Assembly (NCBI GenBank): GCA_003343815.1
Contig: QAKL01000121.1
Coordinates: 18,929 to 29,230 of the forward strand
Source: Clostridiales bacterium
GTDB lineage: Bacteria > Bacillota > Peptococcia > Peptococcales > Peptococcaceae
Direction of reading: 5' to 3'
DNA length: 10,302 nt
Shown here: piece by piece, positions 1 to 6,426 of the stretch
Layout of the letters: each line of letters opens with the position of its first letter
How positions within the stretch are numbered: position 1 is the first letter of the stretch
The notes under the pieces: model-generated
Told to the model about the DNA's origin: nothing
The model's database searches: none
The model's input: the letters and a program-made list of their open reading frames with translations, nothing else
Made by a program: the position numbers and the translations under genes

Positions 1-761
1 ATTTCCTCCTGAATTTTCGTAAACGGCACCAGATGCACTACCAAGCGCCCGCTGTATTTCGCCATCTGCTCCGCCAAGGTCAACACTTTTTCCTTCGCCA
101 TTTCCGAAGTATACGGATAACTGTGGAAATGGATCGCCTCCACCGTCATCCCGCGGCGCATCATCGCCCAGCCTGCTACCGGGCTGTCGATTCCGCCGCT
201 CAATAAAAGCATCCCGCGCCCGCCGGTTCCCAGAGGCAAGCCGCCCAGTCCCGGACGTTTCTGCGTGGTTATATAGGCGCACTCATCGCGCACCTCGACC
301 TTTAAATCAATCTGTGCATGTTTTAAATCTACCGTAAGCCCCGGCACGTGATCATAAATATGATTGGCAACCTCGGTAGCCAGTTTCATCGAGCTCAAGG
401 GAAAACGCTTATTCGGGCGCTTGATCGTCACACGGAAAGTTGCCTCGGCGCGTCCTGCCATGACTTGCGCAAATTCTTTCAAAGCGCCGTCTAAAATATC
501 ACTCATTTCCAAGGATGTGCGCAAAACCGGGCTGTAGGAGGAAATACCAAAAACGTGATCCAGCGCATTATAATATTTTTCCGGTTCCTCGCCGTCCAAA
601 TAAAGCAAAATGCGCCCCTGATCCTTTTCCAAACGCGGCAAGACGCCGACGTCGGTTTTGATTTGCTCCTTGATATTCCGCCAGAGCCGATTTAAAAAGT
701 CCTTTTGATTTTTACCTTTTAACGCTATTTCGCCGTAGCGGATCAAAATATAATCATACAT
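1..761 (-). CDS. thiI: ThiI, tRNA 4-thiouridine synthase (3' end outside window)
   Basis: Translating the minus strand from ATG at 761 gives 253 codons open to the left edge, so the C-terminus is missing; Bacillota ThiI is usually near 390-400 residues. The protein opens with MYDYILIRYGEIALKGKN, typical of the ThiI N-terminal ferredoxin-like domain. A THUMP domain follows (roughly residues 60-165, with KRPNKRFPLSS at 114-124), then the PP-loop motif SGGIDSP at 188-194, which binds ATP. By family knowledge it adenylates U8 of tRNA and helps insert sulfur from a cysteine desulfurase to form s4U; in some bacteria it also serves thiamin thiazole synthesis. Whether a rhodanese domain is present cannot be seen. 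The start lies 3 nt after the helicase stop, and its GGGGGA binding site lies inside the helicase's last codons, so coupled translation is likely. Confidence 0.95.
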   Translation of the reverse strand, partial: MYDYILIRYGEIALKGKNQKDFLNRLWRNIKEQIKTDVGVLPRLEKDQGRILLYLDGEEPEKYYNALDHVFGISSYSPVLRTSLEMSDILDGALKEFAQVMAGRAEATFRVTIKRPNKRFPLSSMKLATEVANHIYDHVPGLTVDLKHAQIDLKVEVRDECAYITTQKRPGLGGLPLGTGGRGMLLLSGGIDSPVAGWAMMRRGMTVEAIHFHSYPYTSEMAKEKVLTLAEQMAKYSGRLVVHLVPFTKIQEE

Positions 762-764
762 CGC

Positions 765-2321
765 TTATTCCCCCAAAAAATAGCCTTTTTTGCTGCTTTT
801 TTTGTGATTTTTCTTGTCATAGTCCTTGTAGTTATCTTTTTTGGAATAATTCTTTTTCGAATTATTTTTGCCGTCTTTCGGCTGATCTTTGTAATCCTTT
901 TTGCCATTCTTTTTATCGTGATGATAATAATTTTTACCGCCTTTGCTGCCGTGATAGCGACCGTCGCGGCCTTTTTTCGGCAGGCGCTTGACAATAATCG
1001 GGCGCTCGGCGGTCAGTTTAATCTTTTGCACCTCATGCTCGCGGTTGCTCTCGCCGCCCAACATTTCCAAAGCGGCAGCTAAAATATCGGACGCCTCGTA
1101 CTCCTCCAAAAGATGTAGCGCGATATTTTGATAATCGTTATACTTGCCCTCGTCCATCGCCTGCGCCAGCTCGTTATACATTTTCTCCTGCTTTTTCGCC
1201 TGCGCGTCTTTCAAAGTCGGCACCTTTTTGCGCGTCAATTTGCATTTGATCGTAGCCTCAATCGTTTGTAAATGCGCCATTTCGCGAGGCTCGACGAATG
1301 TCAATGCCAAACCGTCCTTGCCCGCGCGCCCCGTGCGGCCGATACGATGGACGTAACTGTCAATATCCTGCGGCAAGTCAAAATTAAAGACATGGCTTAC
1401 GCCCGTAATATCCAGTCCGCGCGCCGCGACATCGGTCGCCACTAAAATATTGATCTGGCCGTTGCGAAATTTATTCATAACCATATCACGATGACGCTGA
1501 GTCAAATCGCCGTGCAACCCTTCCGCCTGATAGCCCAGTTTTTGCAAGCCCTCAGTCACCTCGTCGACGCGGCGCTTAGTACGGCCGAACACCATAGCTA
1601 ACTCCGGGGTGTAAATATCTAATAAACGGCACAGCAGGCTGAATTTGCGGTCCTCTGCCACTTCATAGTAATCCTGCTCGATCGACGGCACCGTTAATTG
1701 GCTCGCCTTTACTTTGACTAATTCGGGCTCTTTCATGAAGCGCTCGGCGATGCTTTTGATTTCCGAACGCATCGTCGCCGAAAACATCATCGTCTGTCTA
1801 TCCTCGGGGCAAGCCGCCAAAATAGTTTCAATATCCTCCAAAAAGCCCATATTGAGCATTTCGTCCGCCTCGTCCAAGACGACAAATTTTAAATTTTGCA
1901 GCTTTATCGTATGACGATCCATATGATCCATCAAGCGCCCGGGGGTCGCGACGATGATTTGCGGCTTATCCTTTAATCCGCGGATCTGGCGGGTGATCTC
2001 CTGTCCGCCGTAGACTGCCAGCGAGCGCACCGGCAGATAGCGGCTTAATTTATGGATTTCTTTTTCGACCTGGATGCACAATTCTCTGGTCGGCGTCAAA
2101 ACCAACACCTGCACCAAAGGATCACTGTTTAATAATTGCAAAAACGGGATCGCAAAAGCGGCCGTTTTGCCCGTGCCGGTCTGCGCCTGCCCGATGACGT
2201 CCTTGCCGCTCAAAGCGACAGGTATCGCTAATTCTTGGATAGGCGTCGCCACCTCAAATCCCATATCGTCTACTGCCTGTAATATTTCATCGCGTAAAGC
2301 CAATTCGTTAAATTTCAGCAT
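765..2321 (-). CDS. DEAD-box ATP-dependent RNA helicase, CshA/DeaD-like
   Basis: This is a 518-residue cytoplasmic RNA helicase with a complete motif set: Q motif ending TPIQ at 26-29, Walker A AQTGTGKT 46-53, PTREL 77-81, TPGR 126-129, DEAD 150-153, SAT 181-183, VATDVAARGLD 294-304 and HRIGRTGR 325-332. By family knowledge these enzymes use ATP to unwind short RNA duplexes in ribosome assembly, cold adaptation and mRNA decay. After the two RecA domains there is a helical extension (about 365-425) and then a disordered tail, 445-518, with 23 lysines plus many Asn, Asp, Gly and Tyr, probably an RNA-binding arm. I see no clear folded DbpA-type RNA-binding domain. The start at 2321 has GGAGG four bases upstream. 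It lies after the secG terminator and probably has its own promoter, and thiI follows 3 nt downstream. CshA is the closest functional analogue, but the subfamily is not certain. Confidence 0.95.
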   Translation of the reverse strand: MLKFNELALRDEILQAVDDMGFEVATPIQELAIPVALSGKDVIGQAQTGTGKTAAFAIPFLQLLNSDPLVQVLVLTPTRELCIQVEKEIHKLSRYLPVRSLAVYGGQEITRQIRGLKDKPQIIVATPGRLMDHMDRHTIKLQNLKFVVLDEADEMLNMGFLEDIETILAACPEDRQTMMFSATMRSEIKSIAERFMKEPELVKVKASQLTVPSIEQDYYEVAEDRKFSLLCRLLDIYTPELAMVFGRTKRRVDEVTEGLQKLGYQAEGLHGDLTQRHRDMVMNKFRNGQINILVATDVAARGLDITGVSHVFNFDLPQDIDSYVHRIGRTGRAGKDGLALTFVEPREMAHLQTIEATIKCKLTRKKVPTLKDAQAKKQEKMYNELAQAMDEGKYNDYQNIALHLLEEYEASDILAAALEMLGGESNREHEVQKIKLTAERPIIVKRLPKKGRDGRYHGSKGGKNYYHHDKKNGKKDYKDQPKDGKNNSKKNYSKKDNYKDYDKKNHKKSSKKGYFLGE

Positions 2322-2360
2322 ATTTCCTCCCTATCGATCTTCTCATTGTTCACAGTATGT

Positions 2361-2399
2361 AGTATATCCAAAGATTTTCCTCATAAACTTCGCTGTCAA
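2361..2399 (-). promoter_or_regulatory. Candidate promoter region for helicase-thiI
   Basis: On the minus strand a perfect TTGACA (2399-2394) follows the secG terminator T-run, and a good TATACT (2366-2361) lies downstream. The two are 27 nt apart, too far to be one standard sigma-A promoter. Either TATACT acts with a weak -35 or TTGACA acts with a poor -10. A start near 2354 would give a leader of about 33 nt. A promoter is expected here because secG ends in a strong terminator, but the exact elements are uncertain. Confidence 0.35.
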
Positions 2400-2405
2400 T
2401 ACATG

Positions 2406-2430
2406 AAAAAGGCTGCCTTTAAAGGCAGCC
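2406..2430 (-). terminator. Rho-independent terminator after secG
   Basis: A perfect 20-base palindrome at 2411-2430 has arms GGCTGCC and GGCAGCC around TTTAAA. On the minus strand it is followed at once by TTTTT (2410-2406). It begins six bases after the secG stop codon. The A-run occurs only on the plus-strand left side, so only minus-strand transcripts get a U-tract. This separates secG from the helicase. Confidence 0.9.
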
Positions 2431-2436
2431 TAATAA

Positions 2437-2661
2437 TTACTTCGCTAAAATAGCCATCAGCAAGGTGATAACCATAAATGCCACAGCAAAGATTTTAGAC
2501 CAAAATTCAAATTTCTCATCCATGCCCTTTTTGCCCAAGAAAGTTTCGGCACCGCCGGAAATCGAACCGGATAAGCCGGCGCTTTTACCGGACTGCAATA
2601 AAACAGTGGCAATCAAGCCTAAGCAGGCGATTACTTCCAATACAGTAAGCACGATATACAT
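2437..2661 (-). CDS. secG: SecG, protein-export membrane protein
   Basis: This 74-residue protein matches SecG in length and layout. It has a transmembrane segment at about 2-23 and a second at about 53-72, with a conserved cytosolic loop containing LLQSGKSAGLSGSISGG (21-37) and FLGKKG (41-46). SecG is the small, non-essential subunit of the SecYEG channel, which assists SecA-driven protein translocation across the cytoplasmic membrane. The ATG at 2661 is preceded by AGGAGG with a 9-nt spacer. Flanking terminators on both sides and an upstream promoter make it a single-gene unit. The eno-secG order is common in Bacillota, where rnr and smpB often follow; here a DEAD-box helicase follows instead. 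Confidence 0.95.
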   Translation of the reverse strand: MYIVLTVLEVIACLGLIATVLLQSGKSAGLSGSISGGAETFLGKKGMDEKFEFWSKIFAVAFMVITLLMAILAK

Positions 2662-2702
2662 TTATATTCTCCTCCTAAATACACTTTAACATTAGTATAT
2701 CT

Positions 2703-2731
2703 ATTTTAACAGAGATAGCCTATAAATACAA
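2703..2731 (-). promoter_or_regulatory. secG promoter with extended -10
   Basis: On the minus strand there is TTGTAT (2731-2726), a 17-nt spacer, and TAAAAT (2708-2703) preceded by TGT, giving a TGn extended -10. Expected initiation near 2696 would leave a leader of about 35 nt to the secG ATG. The spacing is ideal, and the weak -35 is compensated by the TGn motif. It lies downstream of the eno terminator, as expected for a separate unit. Confidence 0.6.
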
Positions 2732-2737
2732 GAGCAA

Positions 2738-2774
2738 TTTTTACATTTTTTCGCTTTTTGCAAAAAAATTTTTT
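2738..2774 (-). promoter_or_regulatory. A/T-tract block upstream of the secG promoter (UP-element-like)
   Basis: Runs of five to seven A or T occur at 2738-2742, 2746-2751, 2755-2759, 2762-2768 and 2769-2774, directly upstream of the proposed -35. This position and composition fit an UP element contacted by the RNA polymerase alpha subunit, or intrinsically bent DNA. The repeat distance is about 8-9 bp, not a clean helical 10.5, so the bending claim is weak. Confidence 0.35.
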
Positions 2775-2791
2775 ATCTATGCTGCCCAAGT

Positions 2792-2819
2792 AAAAATCGC
2801 CCAAGAAAACTCGGGCGAT
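2792..2819 (-). terminator. Rho-independent terminator of the pgk-tpiA-gpmI-eno operon
   Basis: On the minus strand a stem of ten pairs, ATCGCCCGAG with CTTGGGCGAT (one G-U pair), closes a TTTT loop at 2809-2806. It is followed by TTTT (2795-2792), extended by the final T of the stem. It starts six bases after the eno stop codon, so it should end the glycolytic transcript. Confidence 0.88.
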
Positions 2820-2825
2820 CAAAAA

Positions 2826-4118
2826 TTATTTTTTCAAATTGTAGAAACCGTGCAAGCCTTTGTAGCGTGCGCTCTCGTCCAATTCCTCCTCGATACGGAG
2901 CAGTTGGTTATATTTAGCCACGCGGTCGGTACGGGAGGGAGCTCCGGTTTTGATTTGTCCGGCATTAGTCGCGACGGCGATATCGGCAATAGTGGTATCT
3001 TCAGTCTCGCCGCTGCGGTGCGAAACGACAGCAGTGTAGCCGGCTTGTTTCGCCATTTCAATCGCGTCCAAAGTTTCAGTCAAAGTACCGATTTGGTTTA
3101 CTTTGATCAAAATACTGTTGGCAGTGCCTAATTCAATACCTTTCGCCAAGCGTTTGGTGTTGGTTACAAATAAGTCGTCGCCGACTAACTGTACTTTAGC
3201 GCCTAATCTCTCGGTCAAAAGTTTCCAGCCTTCCCAGTCTTCCTCAGCTAAGCCGTCCTCGATAGAGATAATCGGGTATTTTTCTGCCAATGCCGCATAA
3301 AAATCAACCATTTCGGCAGCGGTTTTCTTGACGCCCTCGCCGGCTAAGTTATAAATACCGGTTTTCTCATCGTAAAGCTCGGTTGCCGCGGTGTCGATCG
3401 CCAAATAGCAGTCCTTGCCCGGTACATAGCCTGCCGCCTCGATAGCCTCGACGATCACCGCTAATGCTTCTTCGTTGGAGGATAAATTAGGCGCAAAACC
3501 GCCCTCATCGCCGACTGCGGTGCTGTAGCCTTTAGCTTTCAATACTTTTTTCAAATTGTGGAATACTTCAGTGCCCATGCGCAATGCCTCGGCAAAAGAC
3601 TCCGCGCCTAAAGGCATAACCATGAATTCCTGGATATCCACGGTATTATCGGCATGTTTGCCGCCGTTTAAAATATTCATCATCGGCGCAGGCAGAGTTT
3701 TCGCATTAGCGCCGCCGATATAACGATATAACGGCAGACCCGAATACTCGGCGGCAGCTTTTGCCACAGCCAAAGACGCGCCTAAAATAGCATTTGCGCC
3801 TAATTTGCCCTTGTTATCGGTGCCATCTAACTCGATCAGCATTTCGTCGATTGCGACCTGATCCAGTGCATCCCAGCCGATTAATGCCGGAGCGATGATA
3901 GTGTTGACATTATCGACAGCGTTTAAAACGCCTTTGCCTAAAAAGCGGCTTTTGTCGCCGTCGCGCATTTCCACCGCCTCAAAAGCGCCGGTGGAGGCGC
4001 CGCTGGGGACAGCCGCACGGCCGAAAGCGCCGCTTTCCAAGGTTACTTCTACTTCTACAGTCGGATTGCCGCGGGAATCCAAAATTTCTCTGGCGTAAAC
4101 ATCAGTAATAATACTCAT
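2826..4118 (-). CDS. eno: Enolase (phosphopyruvate hydratase)
   Basis: This is a full-length 430-residue enolase, the usual bacterial size. It reversibly converts 2-phosphoglycerate to phosphoenolpyruvate with Mg2+ in the cytoplasm. The N-terminal capping domain contains DSRGNPTVEVEV (14-25) and the loop SGASTG (39-44). In the barrel, NGGKHADN (151-158) holds the active-site His155, and GDEGGFAPN (203-211) holds the general acid/base Glu205. The Mg ligands are Asp242, Glu287 and Asp314. The catalytic base Lys339 lies in LIKVNQIGTLTET, and SHRSGETED (366-374) and Lys390 complete the site. Nothing essential is missing. GGAGG lies directly after the gpmI stop codon, seven bases before the ATG, so the gpmI-eno gap is only 12 nt. 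It is the last gene of the operon. In Bacillus and E. coli enolase also associates with RNA-decay complexes; nothing in the sequence tests this here. Confidence 0.98.
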   Translation of the reverse strand: MSIITDVYAREILDSRGNPTVEVEVTLESGAFGRAAVPSGASTGAFEAVEMRDGDKSRFLGKGVLNAVDNVNTIIAPALIGWDALDQVAIDEMLIELDGTDNKGKLGANAILGASLAVAKAAAEYSGLPLYRYIGGANAKTLPAPMMNILNGGKHADNTVDIQEFMVMPLGAESFAEALRMGTEVFHNLKKVLKAKGYSTAVGDEGGFAPNLSSNEEALAVIVEAIEAAGYVPGKDCYLAIDTAATELYDEKTGIYNLAGEGVKKTAAEMVDFYAALAEKYPIISIEDGLAEEDWEGWKLLTERLGAKVQLVGDDLFVTNTKRLAKGIELGTANSILIKVNQIGTLTETLDAIEMAKQAGYTAVVSHRSGETEDTTIADIAVATNAGQIKTGAPSRTDRVAKYNQLLRIEEELDESARYKGLHGFYNLKK

Positions 4119-4130
4119 TTTTCTTCCTCC

Positions 4131-5645
4131 TTAATATTCAAGCAAGCTCTGCCCGGTCATCAAAGCAGGCTTAGCTATTTCAAGCAAATCAAGCACCGTC
4201 GGCGCCACATCCTGCAAACTGCCGCATTTCACAGCTTTCGCTTTTGTGCCGATAGCGATAAAAGGCACCAAATTAGACGTATGCGCGGTAAAAGGTCCGC
4301 CGTTTTCATCATACATTTTTTCGACATTGCCATGATCGGCGCACAGTAATACCGCGCCGTTTTTCGCTAATATTTTATCTATCACCTTTTGCAGGCACTC
4401 GTCCACCGTCTGCACGGCTTTCACCGCCGCATCAAACACTCCCGTGTGCCCGACCATATCGGGATTGGCAAAATTCAAAAGAATAAAGGCATATTTATCC
4501 TCGTCGATCGCCGCCAAAACTTTCTCTGTGACCTCGCAGGCGCTCATTTCGGGCTTTAAATCATAGGTCGCTACTTTTGGCGAGGGTACTAAAATGCGCT
4601 CCTCCAAAGGATTCGGCTCGACTACGCTACCGTTAAAAAACGAAGTAACATGGGCATACTTTTCGGTCTCGGCGATGCGTAACTGCTTTAAACCTGCATT
4701 CGCAATAACCTCTCCCAAGGTATCTTTGAGATCCTCCAAAGGAAATGCTATATCCATCATCTTATCAAAACCGTCGGCGTACATCGTCATCCCGACAAAA
4801 TGCACGTTCAAGTATTCTTTCCGCGCAAAGCCCGAAAAATCCTTTTCGCAGAAAGCGCGGCTGATTTCACGCGCGCGGTCGGCACGATAATTATAGAAAA
4901 TCACGCCGTCGCCCTCTTTAATCGCTCCATCTACGCCTGCAATCGCAACGGGCTCGACAAATTCGTCGGTAATTTTATTAGCATAGGACTCTTTGATCGC
5001 GCCAAGCACGTTATCAGCGTATTTCTCACCGTGACCTGTCAAATTATTATAAGCGCGCTCGACTCTCTCCCAGCGGTTGTCGCGATCCATCGCATAGTAG
5101 CGGCCGCTTAAAGTAGCAATTTTTCCCGCGCCGATATCCGTCAATTCTTTTTCTAAATCGGCGATATACTCTATCGCCGACTCCGGCGGCACATCGCGCC
5201 CATCCAAAAAACAGTGGATGTAGATTTTCTCCAAGCCTTTGGCTTTTGCCATTTTAACCAATGCCAGCAAATGATTTACATGGCTGTGCACGCCTCCGGG
5301 CGAAGTTAAGCCCATAAAATGCAGTGCCTTATCATTTGCCAAGCAGTAATCCATCACTTTATTAAAGGCAGGATTTTGCTCGATGGTATGCTCGCGCACC
5401 GCTTTATTAATCTTAGTCAAATCCTGATAAACCACGCGACCTGCGCCTAAATTTAAGTGTCCAACCTCCGAGTTGCCCTGCTGCCCCTCGGGCAAACCCA
5501 CTGCCTCTCCCGAAGCTTCAAGAGTGCTGTGCGGATATTTTTCCATTAATTTTGCAAAATTAGCCGCCGGCGCTGCTTTGATAGCATTACCATTTTCTTC
5601 AGCCAAGCCCCATCCGTCTAATATCATCAGTAATACCGGTTTCAT
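4131..5645 (-). CDS. gpmI: 2,3-bisphosphoglycerate-independent phosphoglycerate mutase
   Basis: This Mn-dependent enzyme of the alkaline-phosphatase superfamily interconverts 3- and 2-phosphoglycerate. From ATG at 5645 the protein has 504 residues, close to the family norm. It shows the metal ligand Asp10 in LDGWG, the nucleophile Ser59 in GNSEVGH (57-63), His120 in GGVHSH, the HCFLDGRD block (144-151), substrate arginines in GRYYAMDRD (181-189) and RADRAR (254-259), and Lys329. The second metal set is Asp396 and His400 in NPDMVGH, Asp437-His438 in ADHGN, and His455 in TAHTSN. The reading frame extends six codons upstream to a TTG at 5663, but the family begins at MKPVLLMILDGWG and a ribosome binding site lies between the two, so ATG is preferred. 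The gap to tpiA is 2 nt, which suggests translational coupling. Confidence 0.97.
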   Translation of the reverse strand: MKPVLLMILDGWGLAEENGNAIKAAPAANFAKLMEKYPHSTLEASGEAVGLPEGQQGNSEVGHLNLGAGRVVYQDLTKINKAVREHTIEQNPAFNKVMDYCLANDKALHFMGLTSPGGVHSHVNHLLALVKMAKAKGLEKIYIHCFLDGRDVPPESAIEYIADLEKELTDIGAGKIATLSGRYYAMDRDNRWERVERAYNNLTGHGEKYADNVLGAIKESYANKITDEFVEPVAIAGVDGAIKEGDGVIFYNYRADRAREISRAFCEKDFSGFARKEYLNVHFVGMTMYADGFDKMMDIAFPLEDLKDTLGEVIANAGLKQLRIAETEKYAHVTSFFNGSVVEPNPLEERILVPSPKVATYDLKPEMSACEVTEKVLAAIDEDKYAFILLNFANPDMVGHTGVFDAAVKAVQTVDECLQKVIDKILAKNGAVLLCADHGNVEKMYDENGGPFTAHTSNLVPFIAIGTKAKAVKCGSLQDVAPTVLDLLEIAKPALMTGQSLLEY

Positions 5646-5647
5646 CT

Positions 5648-6403
5648 TTATCTCTCCCGCCAACGAATCATTTTCCCATAGCTTTCAGCCTTCAAGCTGG
5701 CTCCGCCGATCAACGCTCCGTCAATATCTTCCTCATTCATAAACTGCGCTATATTTTCCGGCTTGACACTGCCGCCGTACAAAATACGTATTTTTTCGAC
5801 AGTCTCGCTGCCATAGCGCTCCCTTAGATAGCCGCGAATAGCCGCAAGCATTTCCTCTGCATCGGCGGCCGTCGCGCTTTTGCCGCTGCCGATAGCCCAG
5901 ATGGGCTCGTAGGCGATAATTATTTTCGCCACATCATCGGGCGCTATGTCGGCTACTGCTTCCTTAATCTGACGCAGGCAGTAAGCGTGAGCCTCGCCTT
6001 TTTCTCTGACCACCAAGCTTTCGCCCACGCACAAAATCGGGATAAATCCCTCATTAAGCGCCGCTTTTAATTTCTCGGCGATCAGCTCGTCGGTTTCATG
6101 AAATATTTCCCGTCTCTCGGAATGCCCGATCAAGACGTACTTAACATCAAATTCTTTCAGCATCCCCAGTGAGATTTCCCCGGTATAAGCACCATCGGCT
6201 TTCGGATAAAAATTCTGCGCACCTATCGCAATATCACTATCTTTAAGCTCCTCTTGCAAGGTCGATAAAGCGGTAAACGGCGCGAAAATCACCTTATCCG
6301 CTTCGTCATCCAAGCTCTGCGCAAGCAAAGCGCGGCAAAATTCCCCCGCCTCTGCGGCGGTTTTATACATTTTCCAATTAGCTGCTATTACAGGTCTTCT
6401 CAT
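5648..6403 (-). CDS. tpiA: Triosephosphate isomerase
   Basis: This is a 251-residue TIM-barrel enzyme of normal length that interconverts dihydroxyacetone phosphate and glyceraldehyde 3-phosphate in the cytoplasm. The N-terminal signature has Asn9 and Lys11 in AANWKMY. The electrophile His94 lies in IGHSERR (92-98), and the catalytic base Glu166 in AYEPIWAIG (164-172). The mobile loop follows as GSGKSAT (172-178), and the phosphate-binding YGGSVKP is at 209-215. Cys125 in ILCVGE is also conserved in the family. AGGAGG with a 4-nt spacer precedes the ATG at 6403. It lies 23 nt after pgk and 2 nt before gpmI, inside the glycolytic operon. I see nothing missing or unusual. Confidence 0.98.
   Translation of the reverse strand: MRRPVIAANWKMYKTAAEAGEFCRALLAQSLDDEADKVIFAPFTALSTLQEELKDSDIAIGAQNFYPKADGAYTGEISLGMLKEFDVKYVLIGHSERREIFHETDELIAEKLKAALNEGFIPILCVGESLVVREKGEAHAYCLRQIKEAVADIAPDDVAKIIIAYEPIWAIGSGKSATAADAEEMLAAIRGYLRERYGSETVEKIRILYGGSVKPENIAQFMNEEDIDGALIGGASLKAESYGKMIRWRER
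5652..5658 (-). promoter_or_regulatory. Ribosome binding site that fixes the gpmI start
   Basis: GGGAGAG on the minus strand lies within the last codons of tpiA, with 8 nt between GGGAG and the gpmI ATG at 5645. It falls downstream of the alternative in-frame TTG at 5663, so it can only serve the ATG. Ribosomes ending tpiA would pass directly over it. Confidence 0.7.
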
Positions 6404-6426
6404 GAGTCCTCCTCAAAAATTCACAA

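Noticed and set aside
804..1082. Plus-strand frame of 92 codons encoding a very hydrophobic peptide
   Set aside because: It is the antisense of the helicase tail; Lys and Asn codons read backwards give Phe, Leu, Ile and Val. No ribosome binding site precedes it.
2074..2406. Plus-strand frame of 110 codons over the helicase start and upstream gap
   Set aside because: It is antisense to the conserved Walker A region of the helicase and has no recognisable domain.
2694..2699. TATACT as an alternative secG -10
   Set aside because: No -35-like hexamer lies at a suitable distance, while the upstream TGnTAAAAT has both a TGn and a 17-nt spaced -35.
5646..5663. TTG start six codons upstream for gpmI
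   Set aside because: The extra residues do not belong to the family N-terminus, and the ribosome binding site lies downstream of the TTG.
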